Positions 53,948-63,474 of a stretch of 64,000 nt of DNA are shown in pieces. The translations under genes and the position numbers were made by a program. The notes beneath the pieces are model-generated. The model did not search any database, was not told the DNA's origin, and saw only the letters and a list, made by a program, of their open reading frames with translations. The stretch comes from Ningiella ruwaisensis (lineage in GTDB: Bacteria > Pseudomonadota > Gammaproteobacteria > Enterobacterales > Alteromonadaceae). Numbering within the stretch: the first letter of the stretch is position 1; each line of letters starts with the position of its first letter. Location of the stretch: NCBI RefSeq assembly GCF_004798935.1, contig NZ_RAHT01000003.1, positions 310,001-374,000 of the forward strand, read 5' to 3'.

Positions 53948-56149
53948 CTAAAAATCAAAACTAAGCGATATGGATAGCGATCTTGGTTCACTCAATATCA
54001 AATAGTTTGCACCAGGAAAGCCGCCGGTAGAAGCCCAGTATGCACTGTCAAACACATTATTCACGCGAGCTCTCACATTCACGAGCGTATCAGAAACCTC
54101 AAAATCATAGCTTGCTCCAATGTCGACGCGGTTCCAGCTATCAATTTCGAAAGTGTTTGCGGTATTAGTGTATTGCTCAGAGGTATATATCCAGCGAGCA
54201 TCAAAGCTTAAGCCTTCTATGCCTGCAATATCCCACTGTCCATTGATATTGGTTTGCAATTCAGGCACGCCAATTGGCGTATTTCCTTCATCTATGCCTC
54301 CTTGGGTTTTTGCCAGTTCTGCATTGACATAAGTTGCACCACCGACAATTCGCAGCCCTTCAAGTGGCTCACCAAAGACAGTAAACTCAAAACCCTGACT
54401 ACGCTGCTCACCAGACGCGCTAAATATCTGGTTTTCAATCACAGCGTTAGGTCTATTTAGCGTGAAGACATTGGCAGTCGCGCCTATATTCCCGCCATCG
54501 TATTTCACACCCAGTTCAAGCTGTTCACCATTAAAAGGTGCAAGCACTTCTCCGGCATTTTCGATAGGCAGACCATTCCCTGAATCTGGCGCAGTAGCGC
54601 CTGCTTGTAAACTTTCCGCGTAATTTGCATAAAACGACAAGGCATCGCTTTGTTTCACCACGATACCTAAAACAGGTGTAATTTTGCTATCGTCGTAACT
54701 GCCGTTTAATTCACCTGACCATGCAGCAAAAGACTGCGTATTAATGGATTGATGTCTTAAGCCAATAGTCGCAAGTAAACGCTCATCAAAAAAGTATGAT
54801 GTATTTGCTATTGCGATACTTTCATTACGCACCTTCTCAGTCGTTATTGGATTATTTAAATCCCCACCAATAAAAGCATCTGTTGCGGGTGGCGTTACCT
54901 GAGAAGGGTCGAAGATGTTGTAGGCAAAGCCGCCAAAGTCTGAAAATGCGAATGCATTTTTCGATTCTAAATCGACCAGTGCAGCAGATACAGTCATTTC
55001 TTGCTTAAGGCCGGCAATTGCATATTCTGTGCGAACGCCTGTATCAATTGAGAACACTTCATCCTCGCGAGTATTGACGAAACGAAATGCAGTGCCTTGA
55101 CCGTTTTCATCGCTATTTGGGTTAGCTAAATCGTTTTGTTCTTCGCCATTTCTAAATCCCGCACCGAGCCATATGCTGGTATTCTCACCCAGATCATACT
55201 CTCCTCGAACAACACCAAAGAGCTGCTGCTCATCTGAAAAGGTCCAATCCTGGGCAAAGTTAGCGTCTGCATCTGGTGCTTTAGGTGCCTGACCAAAAGG
55301 CGTAACTTGAGGACGAGGCGAATCAATATGGTTGTCTTGATAGCCTAAGTCAGCTGAAAAACGGGCTTTATCGCCTGAGTAATCCATCCCTATAGAAAAT
55401 ACGGATAAGTCTTGCTCTTGACGGCTAATGGCACCTTCGCCATTTCTGACAACGCCGTTAAATCGAAAGCCCCACTCGTCGTTGTCACCCAAGCGACGGC
55501 CGATATCAACCGCTCCGGTCAACTGATTGCTATTGTCATATCCTAGTGTTGCTTTAGTAATACCACCAACGGGCGCTCGCTTAGTGACTAGGTTAATTGT
55601 GCCACCAACACCACTTCCGCCGGGCGCCGCGCCATTTATAAAAGCGTTTGCACCGCGCAGGACTTCAACCCGCTCTATCATTTCAGCTGCAATATATTGT
55701 CTTGGCAGAATACCAAATGCGCCATTTAAGGTGATGTCGTCTGAAAATACAGGGAAGCCTCTTAAGATATACACTTCCTGAAAATTTCCAAAGCCTTTTG
55801 TTACTCGCACGGTTGGGTCGTTTTGCAACACATCGCCAATGTTTTGCGCCTGCTGTTGCTCAATTAAATTAGCGGTATAGGCTGTGGCGGAGAATGGGCT
55901 ATCCATAAAGTCGAGATTCCCGAAAATACCGGCTCTGCCGCCCCGGGCAACTTGTTCCCCTGCAAAACGCTTTGTCAAATCCACTTGCGAGGCAGCCCCT
56001 ACCACTTCGATTACTTCGGTATTTGCAAGATTATCATCAGAAGCTGAATCAAGGGGGGCCTCACTGCTTTGTGCATTTGCAAAAAAGCTCGCCTGCACGC
56101 AGAAGGCCAACGCGGAAATTGGAAAGTAAAATGTAGAAAACGTAGACAT
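53948..56149 (-). CDS. TonB-dependent siderophore receptor
   Basis: 733 aa from ATG 56149. Signal peptide to about residue 25 (FFANAQS). Plug from about 80 to 190: NIGDVLQNDPTVRVTKGFGN, VYILRGFPVFSDDITLNG, IERVEVLRGANAFINGAAPG and GSGVGGTINLVTKRAP, the siderophore-receptor pattern. Barrel ends LSEPRSLSISLSFDF. A longer frame to a TTG at 56236 gives a non-signal extension and is rejected. It heads the operon receptor-PepSY-small protein. The siderophore is not predictable. A Fur site is expected but only a weak candidate was found. Confidence 0.93.
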   Translation of the reverse strand: MSTFSTFYFPISALAFCVQASFFANAQSSEAPLDSASDDNLANTEVIEVVGAASQVDLTKRFAGEQVARGGRAGIFGNLDFMDSPFSATAYTANLIEQQQAQNIGDVLQNDPTVRVTKGFGNFQEVYILRGFPVFSDDITLNGAFGILPRQYIAAEMIERVEVLRGANAFINGAAPGGSGVGGTINLVTKRAPVGGITKATLGYDNSNQLTGAVDIGRRLGDNDEWGFRFNGVVRNGEGAISRQEQDLSVFSIGMDYSGDKARFSADLGYQDNHIDSPRPQVTPFGQAPKAPDADANFAQDWTFSDEQQLFGVVRGEYDLGENTSIWLGAGFRNGEEQNDLANPNSDENGQGTAFRFVNTREDEVFSIDTGVRTEYAIAGLKQEMTVSAALVDLESKNAFAFSDFGGFAYNIFDPSQVTPPATDAFIGGDLNNPITTEKVRNESIAIANTSYFFDERLLATIGLRHQSINTQSFAAWSGELNGSYDDSKITPVLGIVVKQSDALSFYANYAESLQAGATAPDSGNGLPIENAGEVLAPFNGEQLELGVKYDGGNIGATANVFTLNRPNAVIENQIFSASGEQRSQGFEFTVFGEPLEGLRIVGGATYVNAELAKTQGGIDEGNTPIGVPELQTNINGQWDIAGIEGLSFDARWIYTSEQYTNTANTFEIDSWNRVDIGASYDFEVSDTLVNVRARVNNVFDSAYWASTGGFPGANYLILSEPRSLSISLSFDF

Positions 56150-56287
56150 CAATGAGATAACCTTTAAACCGTAATGAGAATAAATCGTATTTGTATTAAA
56201 CGCGTGGGATTGTACTCGTATCGAGTAGTTTTGCAAAGAGTTTGATTGTAGTTGTAGCCAAAAAACTAAAGAAGTGTATTGCCAGCT

Positions 56288-57103
56288 TTACTGTGACCAA
56301 TGCAGGATGATCGACGAGCCATTATAAAAATATTCCATATGCAACGAATTGGGATTATCCATTTTTAGAATAAGCGGAGTAGGTGCTTGTCGCATAAAAC
56401 TTGGGTCATTGCTGTTCACAATATCGATACTGTAACCATTAGCAGAACTAGTAATTACACCGCTGTATTGAAAGTTACTCATATTGCCCCACAAATCGAT
56501 AGTGACCAGGTCGGCGAACCACTGTTGCGAATTACCAGTGACTGACTGAAAGCGAATGGTGCCTTCAATATTGTTAGATAAGTCCATCCCGTTTTCTTCA
56601 TAGGCTGTTAAATACCAATCGCCTTGAGGGTGAAAGGCTTGCGTCGCAGGTGGCTGTTGCGCTTGAGCTTGCGCTTGCGATTGGGCCTGCTCCGTCACGA
56701 GATTATTTGATTGCGGATTATTGTTAGTCGTATCGGGAGAATTATTGGCTTTGGTAGGCAGCGTTTGAGAGGGCGATGTTTGATTGTTGCTATCTACAGC
56801 CGGCAAACTTTGGCTGACATTCTCAATAGAGCGCTGAGAGGGAAAATTGTCAGCGTTTAATTGTGCGCCGCTACCAGTAGCTTTGTCATTATCGTTACCA
56901 TGTGGCATCAACCGAGGAAACAGCACCAAGCCAATACCAAATACGATTAGCACAATCGAAGGATTGCTGACATTGAGCTTTATACCAAAGCCCTCTACGT
57001 GATTTGGGTTTTTTGAGTCAATTTTACCGGAGATGAATAAAAACAAACCAATTGCGATTAAAGCAATACCCAATCCGATAATTAAATAATCGAGCGTATC
57101 CAT
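56288..57103 (-). CDS. Membrane protein with Asn/Gln-rich linker and C-terminal beta domain, unknown function
   Basis: 271 aa. Two membrane helices near the N-terminus (residues 5-26 and 48-66) with a short charged loop. A 90-residue low-complexity linker follows, rich in Asn, Gln, Ser, Thr and Pro, including a Gln-Ala repeat (QAQSQAQAQAQ). The last 110 residues look like a small beta-barrel with aromatic positions (GDWYLTAYEENGMDL; WFADLVTIDLWG; ILHWSQ), possibly lipocalin-like. No family recognised. Monocistronic. Confidence 0.68.
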   Translation of the reverse strand: MDTLDYLIIGLGIALIAIGLFLFISGKIDSKNPNHVEGFGIKLNVSNPSIVLIVFGIGLVLFPRLMPHGNDNDKATGSGAQLNADNFPSQRSIENVSQSLPAVDSNNQTSPSQTLPTKANNSPDTTNNNPQSNNLVTEQAQSQAQAQAQQPPATQAFHPQGDWYLTAYEENGMDLSNNIEGTIRFQSVTGNSQQWFADLVTIDLWGNMSNFQYSGVITSSANGYSIDIVNSNDPSFMRQAPTPLILKMDNPNSLHMEYFYNGSSIILHWSQ

Positions 57104-57180
57104 ATGCTTTCTAATTGCTTATATTTTGTACAATATAGATCGAATAGCTTCGTTTTGCTATTTTTATCTTATGAACTGGA

Positions 57181-57603
57181 TTAGGGAGCGCTGATGCAAC
57201 TCAGGCCTCTTAATTCAACAAAACTGCCGCTTTGCTCATGTAACAGATAGCATTTATCCGCCTGTAATTTTAAGAAAAAACGATCTCCGCTTCCTTGTGT
57301 GGGCAGTTGAATATCTTTGTCGTTTATTGCTTGCCCCTGTCGATTTAGCCTTCTTGCACCTATCACTAGTTCCGATGACTGAGTAAAAACAGATTCCGAA
57401 AGGGGAATGATTTGACCATTCATGAAAGGCGCAATTGCGGATTGCAAGATTTTTAACTGTTGCGCATCCGGATTATCAAGCCTTGCATCTTGCACTTGTA
57501 TGTCCTTTTTAAAGTTGTTCTTTTCAGCGCTGTCGCTTATCGTCGATGCACTGCAGCCAAAAAATGTAGCGCTTAGCAACAATAAACTGGATTTTGCAAA
57601 CAT
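57181..57603 (-). CDS. Small lipoprotein of unknown function
   Basis: 140 aa from ATG 57603: MFAKSSLLLLSATFFGC17 is a lipoprotein signal. The mature part begins SASTISDSAEKNNFKKDI and ends with two Cys (CYLL, LSCISAP) that may pair. The upstream in-frame extension overlaps the S41 gene and is rejected because it lacks a signal. Lies 20 bases after the S41 gene in the same operon, so it may be a partner of that protease. Confidence 0.72.
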   Translation of the reverse strand: MFAKSSLLLLSATFFGCSASTISDSAEKNNFKKDIQVQDARLDNPDAQQLKILQSAIAPFMNGQIIPLSESVFTQSSELVIGARRLNRQGQAINDKDIQLPTQGSGDRFFLKLQADKCYLLHEQSGSFVELRGLSCISAP

Positions 57604-57622
57604 GCATACTCTTTCTTCCATT

Positions 57623-59233
57623 CTAGTTTTCACCATTTGAAGTACTACTTTTCGAAATAAAGCGTCTGTCGTCGTTAATAATGGCTTCAATGTAAGGATT
57701 CGGCGCCATGATGGCTGGACCTTTTCCTTCTTGAGCTGCGCTGTCTATTGAAAGTACCGGGCTGGTATTGGCAGGACACCCATCAAATTCGGCATAAAAT
57801 AATGCGGCGGATAATAATGCTTCGTCGGTAGAGCCCAGCGCATTCGAAAAGTCATCATCAACAAAACATCCTTCCACTTCATCGTCAAACTGTGGATTCA
57901 GACTGGGTATAAATCCATCAGAAAAATTCCCAAAGCCTTTTTCGTTTATGCCTTGAAACTGGATCGTGAAATAGGTAGTACCGCAGTTATCTGTTGGTAA
58001 AAACCCGAAAGGTTTTCCGCAGGTTGTATCTCCAATCAAAATAACTTCAACATCAATCCCACGAAGTCCATTAATAAGCGATTCGCTTGCAGAGCAGGTG
58101 CTACCCGTTGATAAAATAAACACGCGGGTAAACTCTGGACTAGGTAAGGTATTGGACAAAAAGCGTCCATTCACATAGTCAATTTCCTGACTATAAAAAG
58201 GAAAAGGGTCCTCTGGCGGCGTTTTATCGTTGTAAACTAACTGTTCGAATATGGCATTATTGGTTTGATTTGGGCCAGCAATCATATACGCCAACTGCGA
58301 TGACAAGGCAAGCGAACCGCCACCGTTGTAGCGCAAATCCAAGACCAATTCACTAACGCCGTTGTCGACAAAAGCTTGGAAAGCATCAATAAGTGCATCT
58401 TGTGCGGGCGTAATAAAGCTATTGAACTGTATATATCCAATTTTGCTAAATTCGGTATCAATAATATCAACATTTTGTACAGGCGATAAATCAATCACCG
58501 CCGAAGTCAAGTTAGCGTTTAGCGTCGAACCGTCAAGAAGTTGAAACTCAAACTCATGACTTTCTCCTGCTTCATCTGGAAACAAAGCGGCATTGATTGC
58601 ATCAACCTCTGACGAAGAAGTCGTGTTCACAAAGTCAATGCCGTCGATACGCTTTAAACTTGCTCCACGAGGAATATCAGCCTGTGCTGCAGGTGAATTC
58701 GGCTCCGTGTATCGTACTATCAGCTCACGAGGCGCAGTATTGGCAATAAACTCCCATCGTATACCGTATTCTGAAGACGTTCCTGCCTGAGTTCGCTCCC
58801 TGTATTCAGAAGTAGGCTCGCTAAAATGAAAATTGTCTTTCAAGCGACCAGAGGCTGTGCGCTCATTTGTTTTGAGCTGATTGAAATAGGCAGAAATACT
58901 GAAATCATTTGGATTATTGTCGGGTACTTCGTCATACCAAAGATAGGTTTCATTTGTCCACGAGCGCAGCCACATCTTCTCGGCCAGCGCCGAACCTGCT
59001 TGGTCTGGAAAAGGTTGCCCTGAAAAAGGATCCACGCCTGATCTTGGAGTTACACATTGTGCTGCGAAATTTGCGCTTGGCGGATAAATGCCAGGCTGCC
59101 AGATTATATCCTGACTAACGGGAGGCTGAAGAGGGGTCGAAGTACCGCCAGAACCCCCGCCACATGCAGCGATAAAAAGAACGCAAAATAAAAATGCTAG
59201 TGATAGTCGGGGTTTGGGAAAAAATGCATTCAT
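57623..59233 (-). CDS. S41-family peptidase lipoprotein
   Basis: 536 aa. Lipobox IAAC24, then a Gly/Ser linker (GGGSGGTST). The PDZ-like region (about 155-250: SSEYGIRWEFIANTAPREL; PAAQADIPRGASLKRIDGI) precedes the catalytic domain; nucleophile S381 in TCSASES and general base K407 in CGKPFG give the Ser-Lys dyad of tail-specific proteases. VLDLRYNGGGSLALSSQLA is the typical preceding motif. Extra Cys pairs may stabilise the fold. Degrades periplasmic proteins, possibly with specificity. Start ATG 59233; a TTG one codon earlier is in frame. Confidence 0.92.
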   Translation of the reverse strand: MNAFFPKPRLSLAFLFCVLFIAACGGGSGGTSTPLQPPVSQDIIWQPGIYPPSANFAAQCVTPRSGVDPFSGQPFPDQAGSALAEKMWLRSWTNETYLWYDEVPDNNPNDFSISAYFNQLKTNERTASGRLKDNFHFSEPTSEYRERTQAGTSSEYGIRWEFIANTAPRELIVRYTEPNSPAAQADIPRGASLKRIDGIDFVNTTSSSEVDAINAALFPDEAGESHEFEFQLLDGSTLNANLTSAVIDLSPVQNVDIIDTEFSKIGYIQFNSFITPAQDALIDAFQAFVDNGVSELVLDLRYNGGGSLALSSQLAYMIAGPNQTNNAIFEQLVYNDKTPPEDPFPFYSQEIDYVNGRFLSNTLPSPEFTRVFILSTGSTCSASESLINGLRGIDVEVILIGDTTCGKPFGFLPTDNCGTTYFTIQFQGINEKGFGNFSDGFIPSLNPQFDDEVEGCFVDDDFSNALGSTDEALLSAALFYAEFDGCPANTSPVLSIDSAAQEGKGPAIMAPNPYIEAIINDDRRFISKSSTSNGEN

Positions 59234-59420
59234 CAAATCATTTCACATATTAATTTTTACACATATGGATCGTATCATATGTTTTCTTAACGAGACCCGC
59301 GAGAGAAAAGTTTAATCCTATAGAGCGTAAAACTTTTCTTATTGTTCAGTTGAGTTGCTAAAAAAAAGCCTGCCCTAAAGGGGTATAGTTATTTGCTACC
59401 TAATTTAAAGCTTACTTACT

Positions 59421-60818
59421 TTAGCCAACATGTATGCCGTGTTTTTCCAGCCGGTATAAAAAGGCTTTATAGCTGAGTGATAAAAGTTTGGCGGCTCTTG
59501 TTCGATTTTGATTGCTTATGCTCAAAGCTTGCTTGAGTAGATCCGCTTCGAGCTTGTCCAAGTCAATTCCACTTGATGGAAGCTTGAAGTTGGCAGGTGC
59601 TTCAACATTCGACGCGTGAGGCTTGCTATTTTCACTTGACGAAAACAGTTCGTCTTCTTCGCCTAATAGCACAAAACGTTCGATTTGATTGCTGAGCTGT
59701 CGCACATTGCCTGGCCAATCGTAATTGGCTAGTTTTTCAAGCTGTTTTTTGCTTAGTTTCTCATTTAGCTCTTTGTTAGAAGCTACGCTTGGCTTTGCAC
59801 CTTGGTTGCCGTAGCGTTTAGCAAACTTGGCGTAAAAGAATTCAGATAAAAGCTTAATGTCGTCACGTCGTTCTCTTAACGGCGGAATATTAATAGGGAC
59901 AATGTTCAAACGATAAAACAAATCCTCCCGGAAGCTTCCTTCAGCCACCATATTTGATAAGTTGCGATGAGTGGCCGCTACCACTCTCACATTAAGCTGC
60001 ACTTCTTCATTACTGCCTAGTGGCATAACGCAGCCCTCTTGCAGAAACCGTAGAATTTTAGCCTGTAAGTTTAAGGGCAACTCTCCAATTTCGTCCAAAA
60101 ACAGGGTGCCACCATCGGCATGCTGAAGCTTGCCTGTTTTATCTGTATTTGCCCCGGTGTAGGCGCCCTTGCGTGCACCAAAGAGCTCTGCTTCTGCCAA
60201 TTCATCTGGGATCGCACCGCAATTAATCGCGACAAATTTATGTTGTCGACGCTCTGATAAACGGTGCAAAGCCCTTGCTGCCAACTCTTTCCCTGTACCG
60301 CTTTCGCCCGTGATGAGAACCGTTGCATCGGTATTTGCTACCTTTGCTATTCTATTTTGCACATCTTTCATGGCCTGGCTTACGCCAACAAAATCCAGCA
60401 ATTGATGTTGAGAGTCCAGCGCCTCACTAAGCGCATTGTTTTGCGCGCGCAGCGCTTTAGCACGCAAGGCTTTTTCAATAGATAGCAATAGCTCCTGACG
60501 CTGAAATGGTTTGGCCAGGTAGTCATCCGCGCCGGCTTGCATGGCCTCTACCGCATGCTCTATTGTGCCGTGAGCCGTTGCCATAACAAACCCTAGCTCA
60601 GGGAACTTTGCTCTGACAAACTGCAACAGTGCAAGACCGCTTAATTGTGGCAGCTTCCAGTCAGAAAACACCATATCAACGCTGTTTGATTTAAGGTAAA
60701 GCATGGCTTCTTCACACGAAGCAAAATCTCGAATGGCATAGCCTGCATTTTCAAGGATATCTTTTAACAGTTTTCGCTGCTGCTGGTCATCTTCAACCAG
60801 TAAAATAATTGTGCTCAT
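59421..60818 (-). CDS. Sigma-54 enhancer-binding response regulator (NtrC/AtoC type)
   Basis: 465 aa. Receiver 1-120: D10, D11, phospho-acceptor D53 (FSDWKL), K103 (LAKPF). AAA+ domain 143-375: Walker A GESGTGKE (171-178), sigma-54 contact loop GAYTGA (218-223, a normal variant of GAFTGA), Walker B GGTLFLDEIGELP. The Fis-type DNA-binding helix-turn-helix is at the end (NQNRTRAAKLLSLSYKAFLYRL). It activates -24/-12 promoters. ATG 60818 has AAAAGG six bases upstream; the GTG 60842 is rejected. Works with the upstream kinase. Confidence 0.96.
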   Translation of the reverse strand: MSTIILLVEDDQQQRKLLKDILENAGYAIRDFASCEEAMLYLKSNSVDMVFSDWKLPQLSGLALLQFVRAKFPELGFVMATAHGTIEHAVEAMQAGADDYLAKPFQRQELLLSIEKALRAKALRAQNNALSEALDSQHQLLDFVGVSQAMKDVQNRIAKVANTDATVLITGESGTGKELAARALHRLSERRQHKFVAINCGAIPDELAEAELFGARKGAYTGANTDKTGKLQHADGGTLFLDEIGELPLNLQAKILRFLQEGCVMPLGSNEEVQLNVRVVAATHRNLSNMVAEGSFREDLFYRLNIVPINIPPLRERRDDIKLLSEFFYAKFAKRYGNQGAKPSVASNKELNEKLSKKQLEKLANYDWPGNVRQLSNQIERFVLLGEEDELFSSSENSKPHASNVEAPANFKLPSSGIDLDKLEADLLKQALSISNQNRTRAAKLLSLSYKAFLYRLEKHGIHVG

Positions 60819-60856
60819 CTGCATCCTTTTCTTGTTAGACACCGTTTAAGTGGTAT

Positions 60857-62449
60857 TTAGTTTGATGCATTACATAGCGTCAATACCGCGCAACAGCCAT
60901 CGTCGTCTTCATTGTTTTTGAGCACGATGTCCCCCTTGTAGTGCAGCACTGCAATGCGCCTCGCAATATATAAACCCATGCCTGCGCCTTCAGCCTTGCT
61001 TGAGATGTGTGGCTTAAACAAGTCTTTAGCAATGCTATCACTTAAGCCTTGTCCATTATCCGTAACTTCAACCTGAATAGCATCTTGATGCTTATATCGT
61101 ACTTTACGTAAAACTACATGAATGGACGGGGGACGTTTGGTTGTGCAGCAGGCCTCTATCGCGTTGCTCAATAAAGTGGTTAGCATCGCGAGCACTTCCG
61201 TTTCGGCCCCTAAAATTTTACAATTTTGTTCCAGGTCGGTGCTCATTTCGCAGTTACTGCCCATTCCCATTTGCATCACAGCGTCTTGCACAATCATATA
61301 CATATCAAGTGTTTGCTGTCGATTTATCCCAGACGTTGTGAGTACTAATAAAGATTTAATGCTTCTGTCGAGTGCCACGATTTTTTGTCTGGCTTGTTGT
61401 GCGATGGCAATTTTACGTTTCTCGTTGGTATTAGCCTGAGACATTTCTTCTATCGCCAATCCGATAGTGTTGAGTGGATTTCGCAATGAGTGTGCAATAC
61501 CTCTGCTAATTTCACCAAGTTCCACCAATTGTTGTTGTTGCAGGTATTGTTGTTCAATGGCTTGTAGACGCTCCAAACGTTCGCTGGTGTGGTTAAACAT
61601 GGTCAGTGTTTGTTCGACTTCTTTCACACCATCTGTTTGCACTCGATGCTTAAAATTCCCTTTTCCTAATTCAGCAAAGCCATCCGATAAGCGATTAAGC
61701 GGCTTTGCTATGTGTTTAGCCAATAACCACGCAAAGAGCAAACTCAATAAGCCGAGCGCTAATGTGGCAAAACTTAAGTATTTAAAATAGGTATTAATTG
61801 TCGACTGGCCAGAATCAAAAAAGAGGTTTTTTCTTTCGATTTCAAATTCCGGCGTTTTAAATACTAAGGTGTTGCCGTCTAATCGCTCAATTTCAAGCTG
61901 CTCTAGTTGTTCGCGCAAAGTGTCGAATTCAGTCTCTTTATTTAGCAGCTTAATCATGCGATGTTTTTCGTCTATCGCGATTTGAGATTCTCCTGTTGTG
62001 TTACCGTCGCTTTTTTGCGTTTCAATTGCCCTTAGTGCAGTGCTGCTAATTTCTTCAAGTAAAGCGTCGATTTTCGCCTGATTGGTCTCGTCAAACATCT
62101 CTTTAACAGGAATGTCATTAGCGGCAGTGGTCTCCTCCTCGCTGTCCTGCTCACGGTTCAACAGATTCACAATTCGTTTTTCGGTAAGTTTAGATAACTC
62201 AATGCTTAAGGCATTTATTTTGGCTTGTGCATCAGGCGACACTTGAAAATTCGCGATTGGCTTTGTGACTATCATATTAATCGCTTCGTTTGACAGATTA
62301 ATACTTCGAAACGCGATTTCTTCATCAATTCGATTCTCAACCAGCTTGATCGCAATATACTGCAACAGAGCGAGCAGTAATAAAAACATGCCGCTTATAA
62401 GAAAGATATAGGCGCTGAGTGATAGGCGTTTTAAAAGAAGAATAGGCAT
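60857..62449 (-). CDS. Membrane sensor histidine kinase partner of the sigma-54 regulator
   Basis: 530 aa. TM1 about 11-35, a periplasmic sensor of about 185 residues with a predicted long helix and Glu/Lys-rich coiled-coil segments, TM2 about 222-245, HAMP 246-298, dimerisation helix with H320 (GEISRGIAHSLRNPLNTIG) and an ATPase domain with N box (LLSNAIEACC), DNGQGL and GAGMGLYIARRI. The sensor family is not recognised. Tight pair with the regulator (38-base gap). Divergent from the sigma-54-type promoter at 62735. Confidence 0.93.
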   Translation of the reverse strand: MPILLLKRLSLSAYIFLISGMFLLLLALLQYIAIKLVENRIDEEIAFRSINLSNEAINMIVTKPIANFQVSPDAQAKINALSIELSKLTEKRIVNLLNREQDSEEETTAANDIPVKEMFDETNQAKIDALLEEISSTALRAIETQKSDGNTTGESQIAIDEKHRMIKLLNKETEFDTLREQLEQLEIERLDGNTLVFKTPEFEIERKNLFFDSGQSTINTYFKYLSFATLALGLLSLLFAWLLAKHIAKPLNRLSDGFAELGKGNFKHRVQTDGVKEVEQTLTMFNHTSERLERLQAIEQQYLQQQQLVELGEISRGIAHSLRNPLNTIGLAIEEMSQANTNEKRKIAIAQQARQKIVALDRSIKSLLVLTTSGINRQQTLDMYMIVQDAVMQMGMGSNCEMSTDLEQNCKILGAETEVLAMLTTLLSNAIEACCTTKRPPSIHVVLRKVRYKHQDAIQVEVTDNGQGLSDSIAKDLFKPHISSKAEGAGMGLYIARRIAVLHYKGDIVLKNNEDDDGCCAVLTLCNASN

Positions 62450-62596
62450 ACTCGATTGCTCTTTTGATTGTGTTCTTACTGATTGCGTACTTTTTATGTT
62501 CTTTCAATGGAAACTGAATTTTTGAGTCTTAACATACTAAACAAGTTTTGAGCCACTCTGGCGAACTTATAAGTGAATGAAATATCGATAAATTAT

Positions 62597-62650
62597 CTCA
62601 AGTTTCATCTTTATCTTGAGAGATTATCCCCAAATAGGGAAATAATCTCC
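62597..62650. promoter_or_regulatory. Two dyads upstream of the -24/-12 promoter (candidate enhancer)
   Basis: Dyad 1: TCTCAAG (62597-62603) / CTTGAGA (62616-62622). Dyad 2: GAGATTAT (62621-62628) / ATAATCTC (62643-62650), with CCC and GGG inside. The centre of dyad 2 is about 100 bases from the -24 element, the usual distance for NtrC-family binding sites. The 372-base gap 62450-62821 holds these dyads, the promoter and no gene. Confidence 0.6.
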
Positions 62651-62734
62651 TGATTTCGGGATTTTTTGTAAGTCTTTTGCCTTGCTACTTTGCAAAGATC
62701 TTCTAAGTCATTGAAAAAAATACTTATCTACAAA

Positions 62735-62750
62735 TGGCACGCGCTTTGTA
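62735..62750 (+). promoter_or_regulatory. Sigma-54 (-24/-12) promoter of the secreted protein gene
   Basis: TGGCAC at 62735-62740, five bases, then TTGTA at 62746-62750: the sigma-54 pattern TGGCAC-N5-TTGCW with one change at the -12 C. Expected transcript start near 62760, about 60 bases before the ATG. Confidence 0.78.
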
Positions 62751-62821
62751 ATGTTGTACATGAAGCGCATTCAAACATGAATCGCAACAAGCCATGTAGA
62801 TAGACCCTAAAGGAGAAACAT

Positions 62822-63412
62822 ATGTTAAACATAACACCACGCGCATTATTTGCCTCGATTTTTGCTTCGGTTTTTGCCTCGACAATGCTCATTGGGCTTT
62901 GCACCACTGCTTCTGCAAACCCAAAATCTGATGCTATGCAAGAGCCAGAGATTCAAATGATTAAAATCAAAAGTAACGACCAAGAAACAGTAGAGCTTGA
63001 GGTTGTTAACAATTTCGAAGATGCAAAGATTTACAAAATCGACAAGTTAGATCTGGAAAACGAAGCCCACTTACAAGCCGTGCTTTTTGATTTAGATGAG
63101 AGTACACGAAAAAATGTAATTGATGCCTTAAAAGAGCTTGGTAAAAATAAGGATAGGCTAAATCGAAATGTAGGTGAGATGGAAGAAATCAAAAAAATGA
63201 TGGTACTTAGAACCGGTGAAATAGAAGGCTTAGAGGCCATACTTGATGAAACATCAAATACTCACATCATCACAGCGCTTAAAAATGTAGAAAATTTGAA
63301 ACCTATGATTGCCAAAAGCAAAGCAGATGCCCTCATTTCCCTGCTTGAAGGTGGTGAATTTACGCCCGAGCAGCTTGATAGAATTCAATCCGCACTTGAT
63401 AGCAAGCGCTAG
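62822..63412 (+). CDS. Secreted helical protein of unknown function, probable sigma-54 target
   Basis: 196 aa. Signal peptide of 32 residues with a repeated segment (IFASVFAS) ending ASA before NP. The mature part is acidic, helical and soluble: VELEVVNNFEDAKIYKIDKL, then LEAILDETSNTHIITALKNV and SLLEGGEFTPEQLDRIQSAL. No cysteine in the mature chain and no family recognised. AAAGGAGAAACAT precedes the ATG. Its promoter and dyads place it under the neighbouring kinase-regulator pair. It ends 13 bases before a large inverted repeat. Confidence 0.78.
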   Translation: MLNITPRALFASIFASVFASTMLIGLCTTASANPKSDAMQEPEIQMIKIKSNDQETVELEVVNNFEDAKIYKIDKLDLENEAHLQAVLFDLDESTRKNVIDALKELGKNKDRLNRNVGEMEEIKKMMVLRTGEIEGLEAILDETSNTHIITALKNVENLKPMIAKSKADALISLLEGGEFTPEQLDRIQSALDSKR

Positions 63413-63425
63413 GCATCAGCCTATT

Positions 63426-63463
63426 AAATGACAAAACCCAGCCTTGGCTGGGTTTTGTCATTT
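63426..63463. terminator. Perfect 18-bp inverted repeat, bidirectional terminator
   Basis: Arms 63426-63443 and 63446-63463 are exact complements with a 2-base centre; inner sequence ACAAAACCCAGCC / GGCTGGGTTTTGT. Flanked by AAA and TTTT, so it terminates both the 196-aa gene and the convergent PEP-CTERM-like gene. Confidence 0.92.
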
Positions 63464-63474
63464 TACTATCGGAT

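Noticed and set aside
56174-56188. Possible Fur box before the siderophore receptor (TGAGAAT with weak second half)
   Set aside because: Only one half fits TGATAAT; the second half matches about 3 of 7, so not enough for a call.
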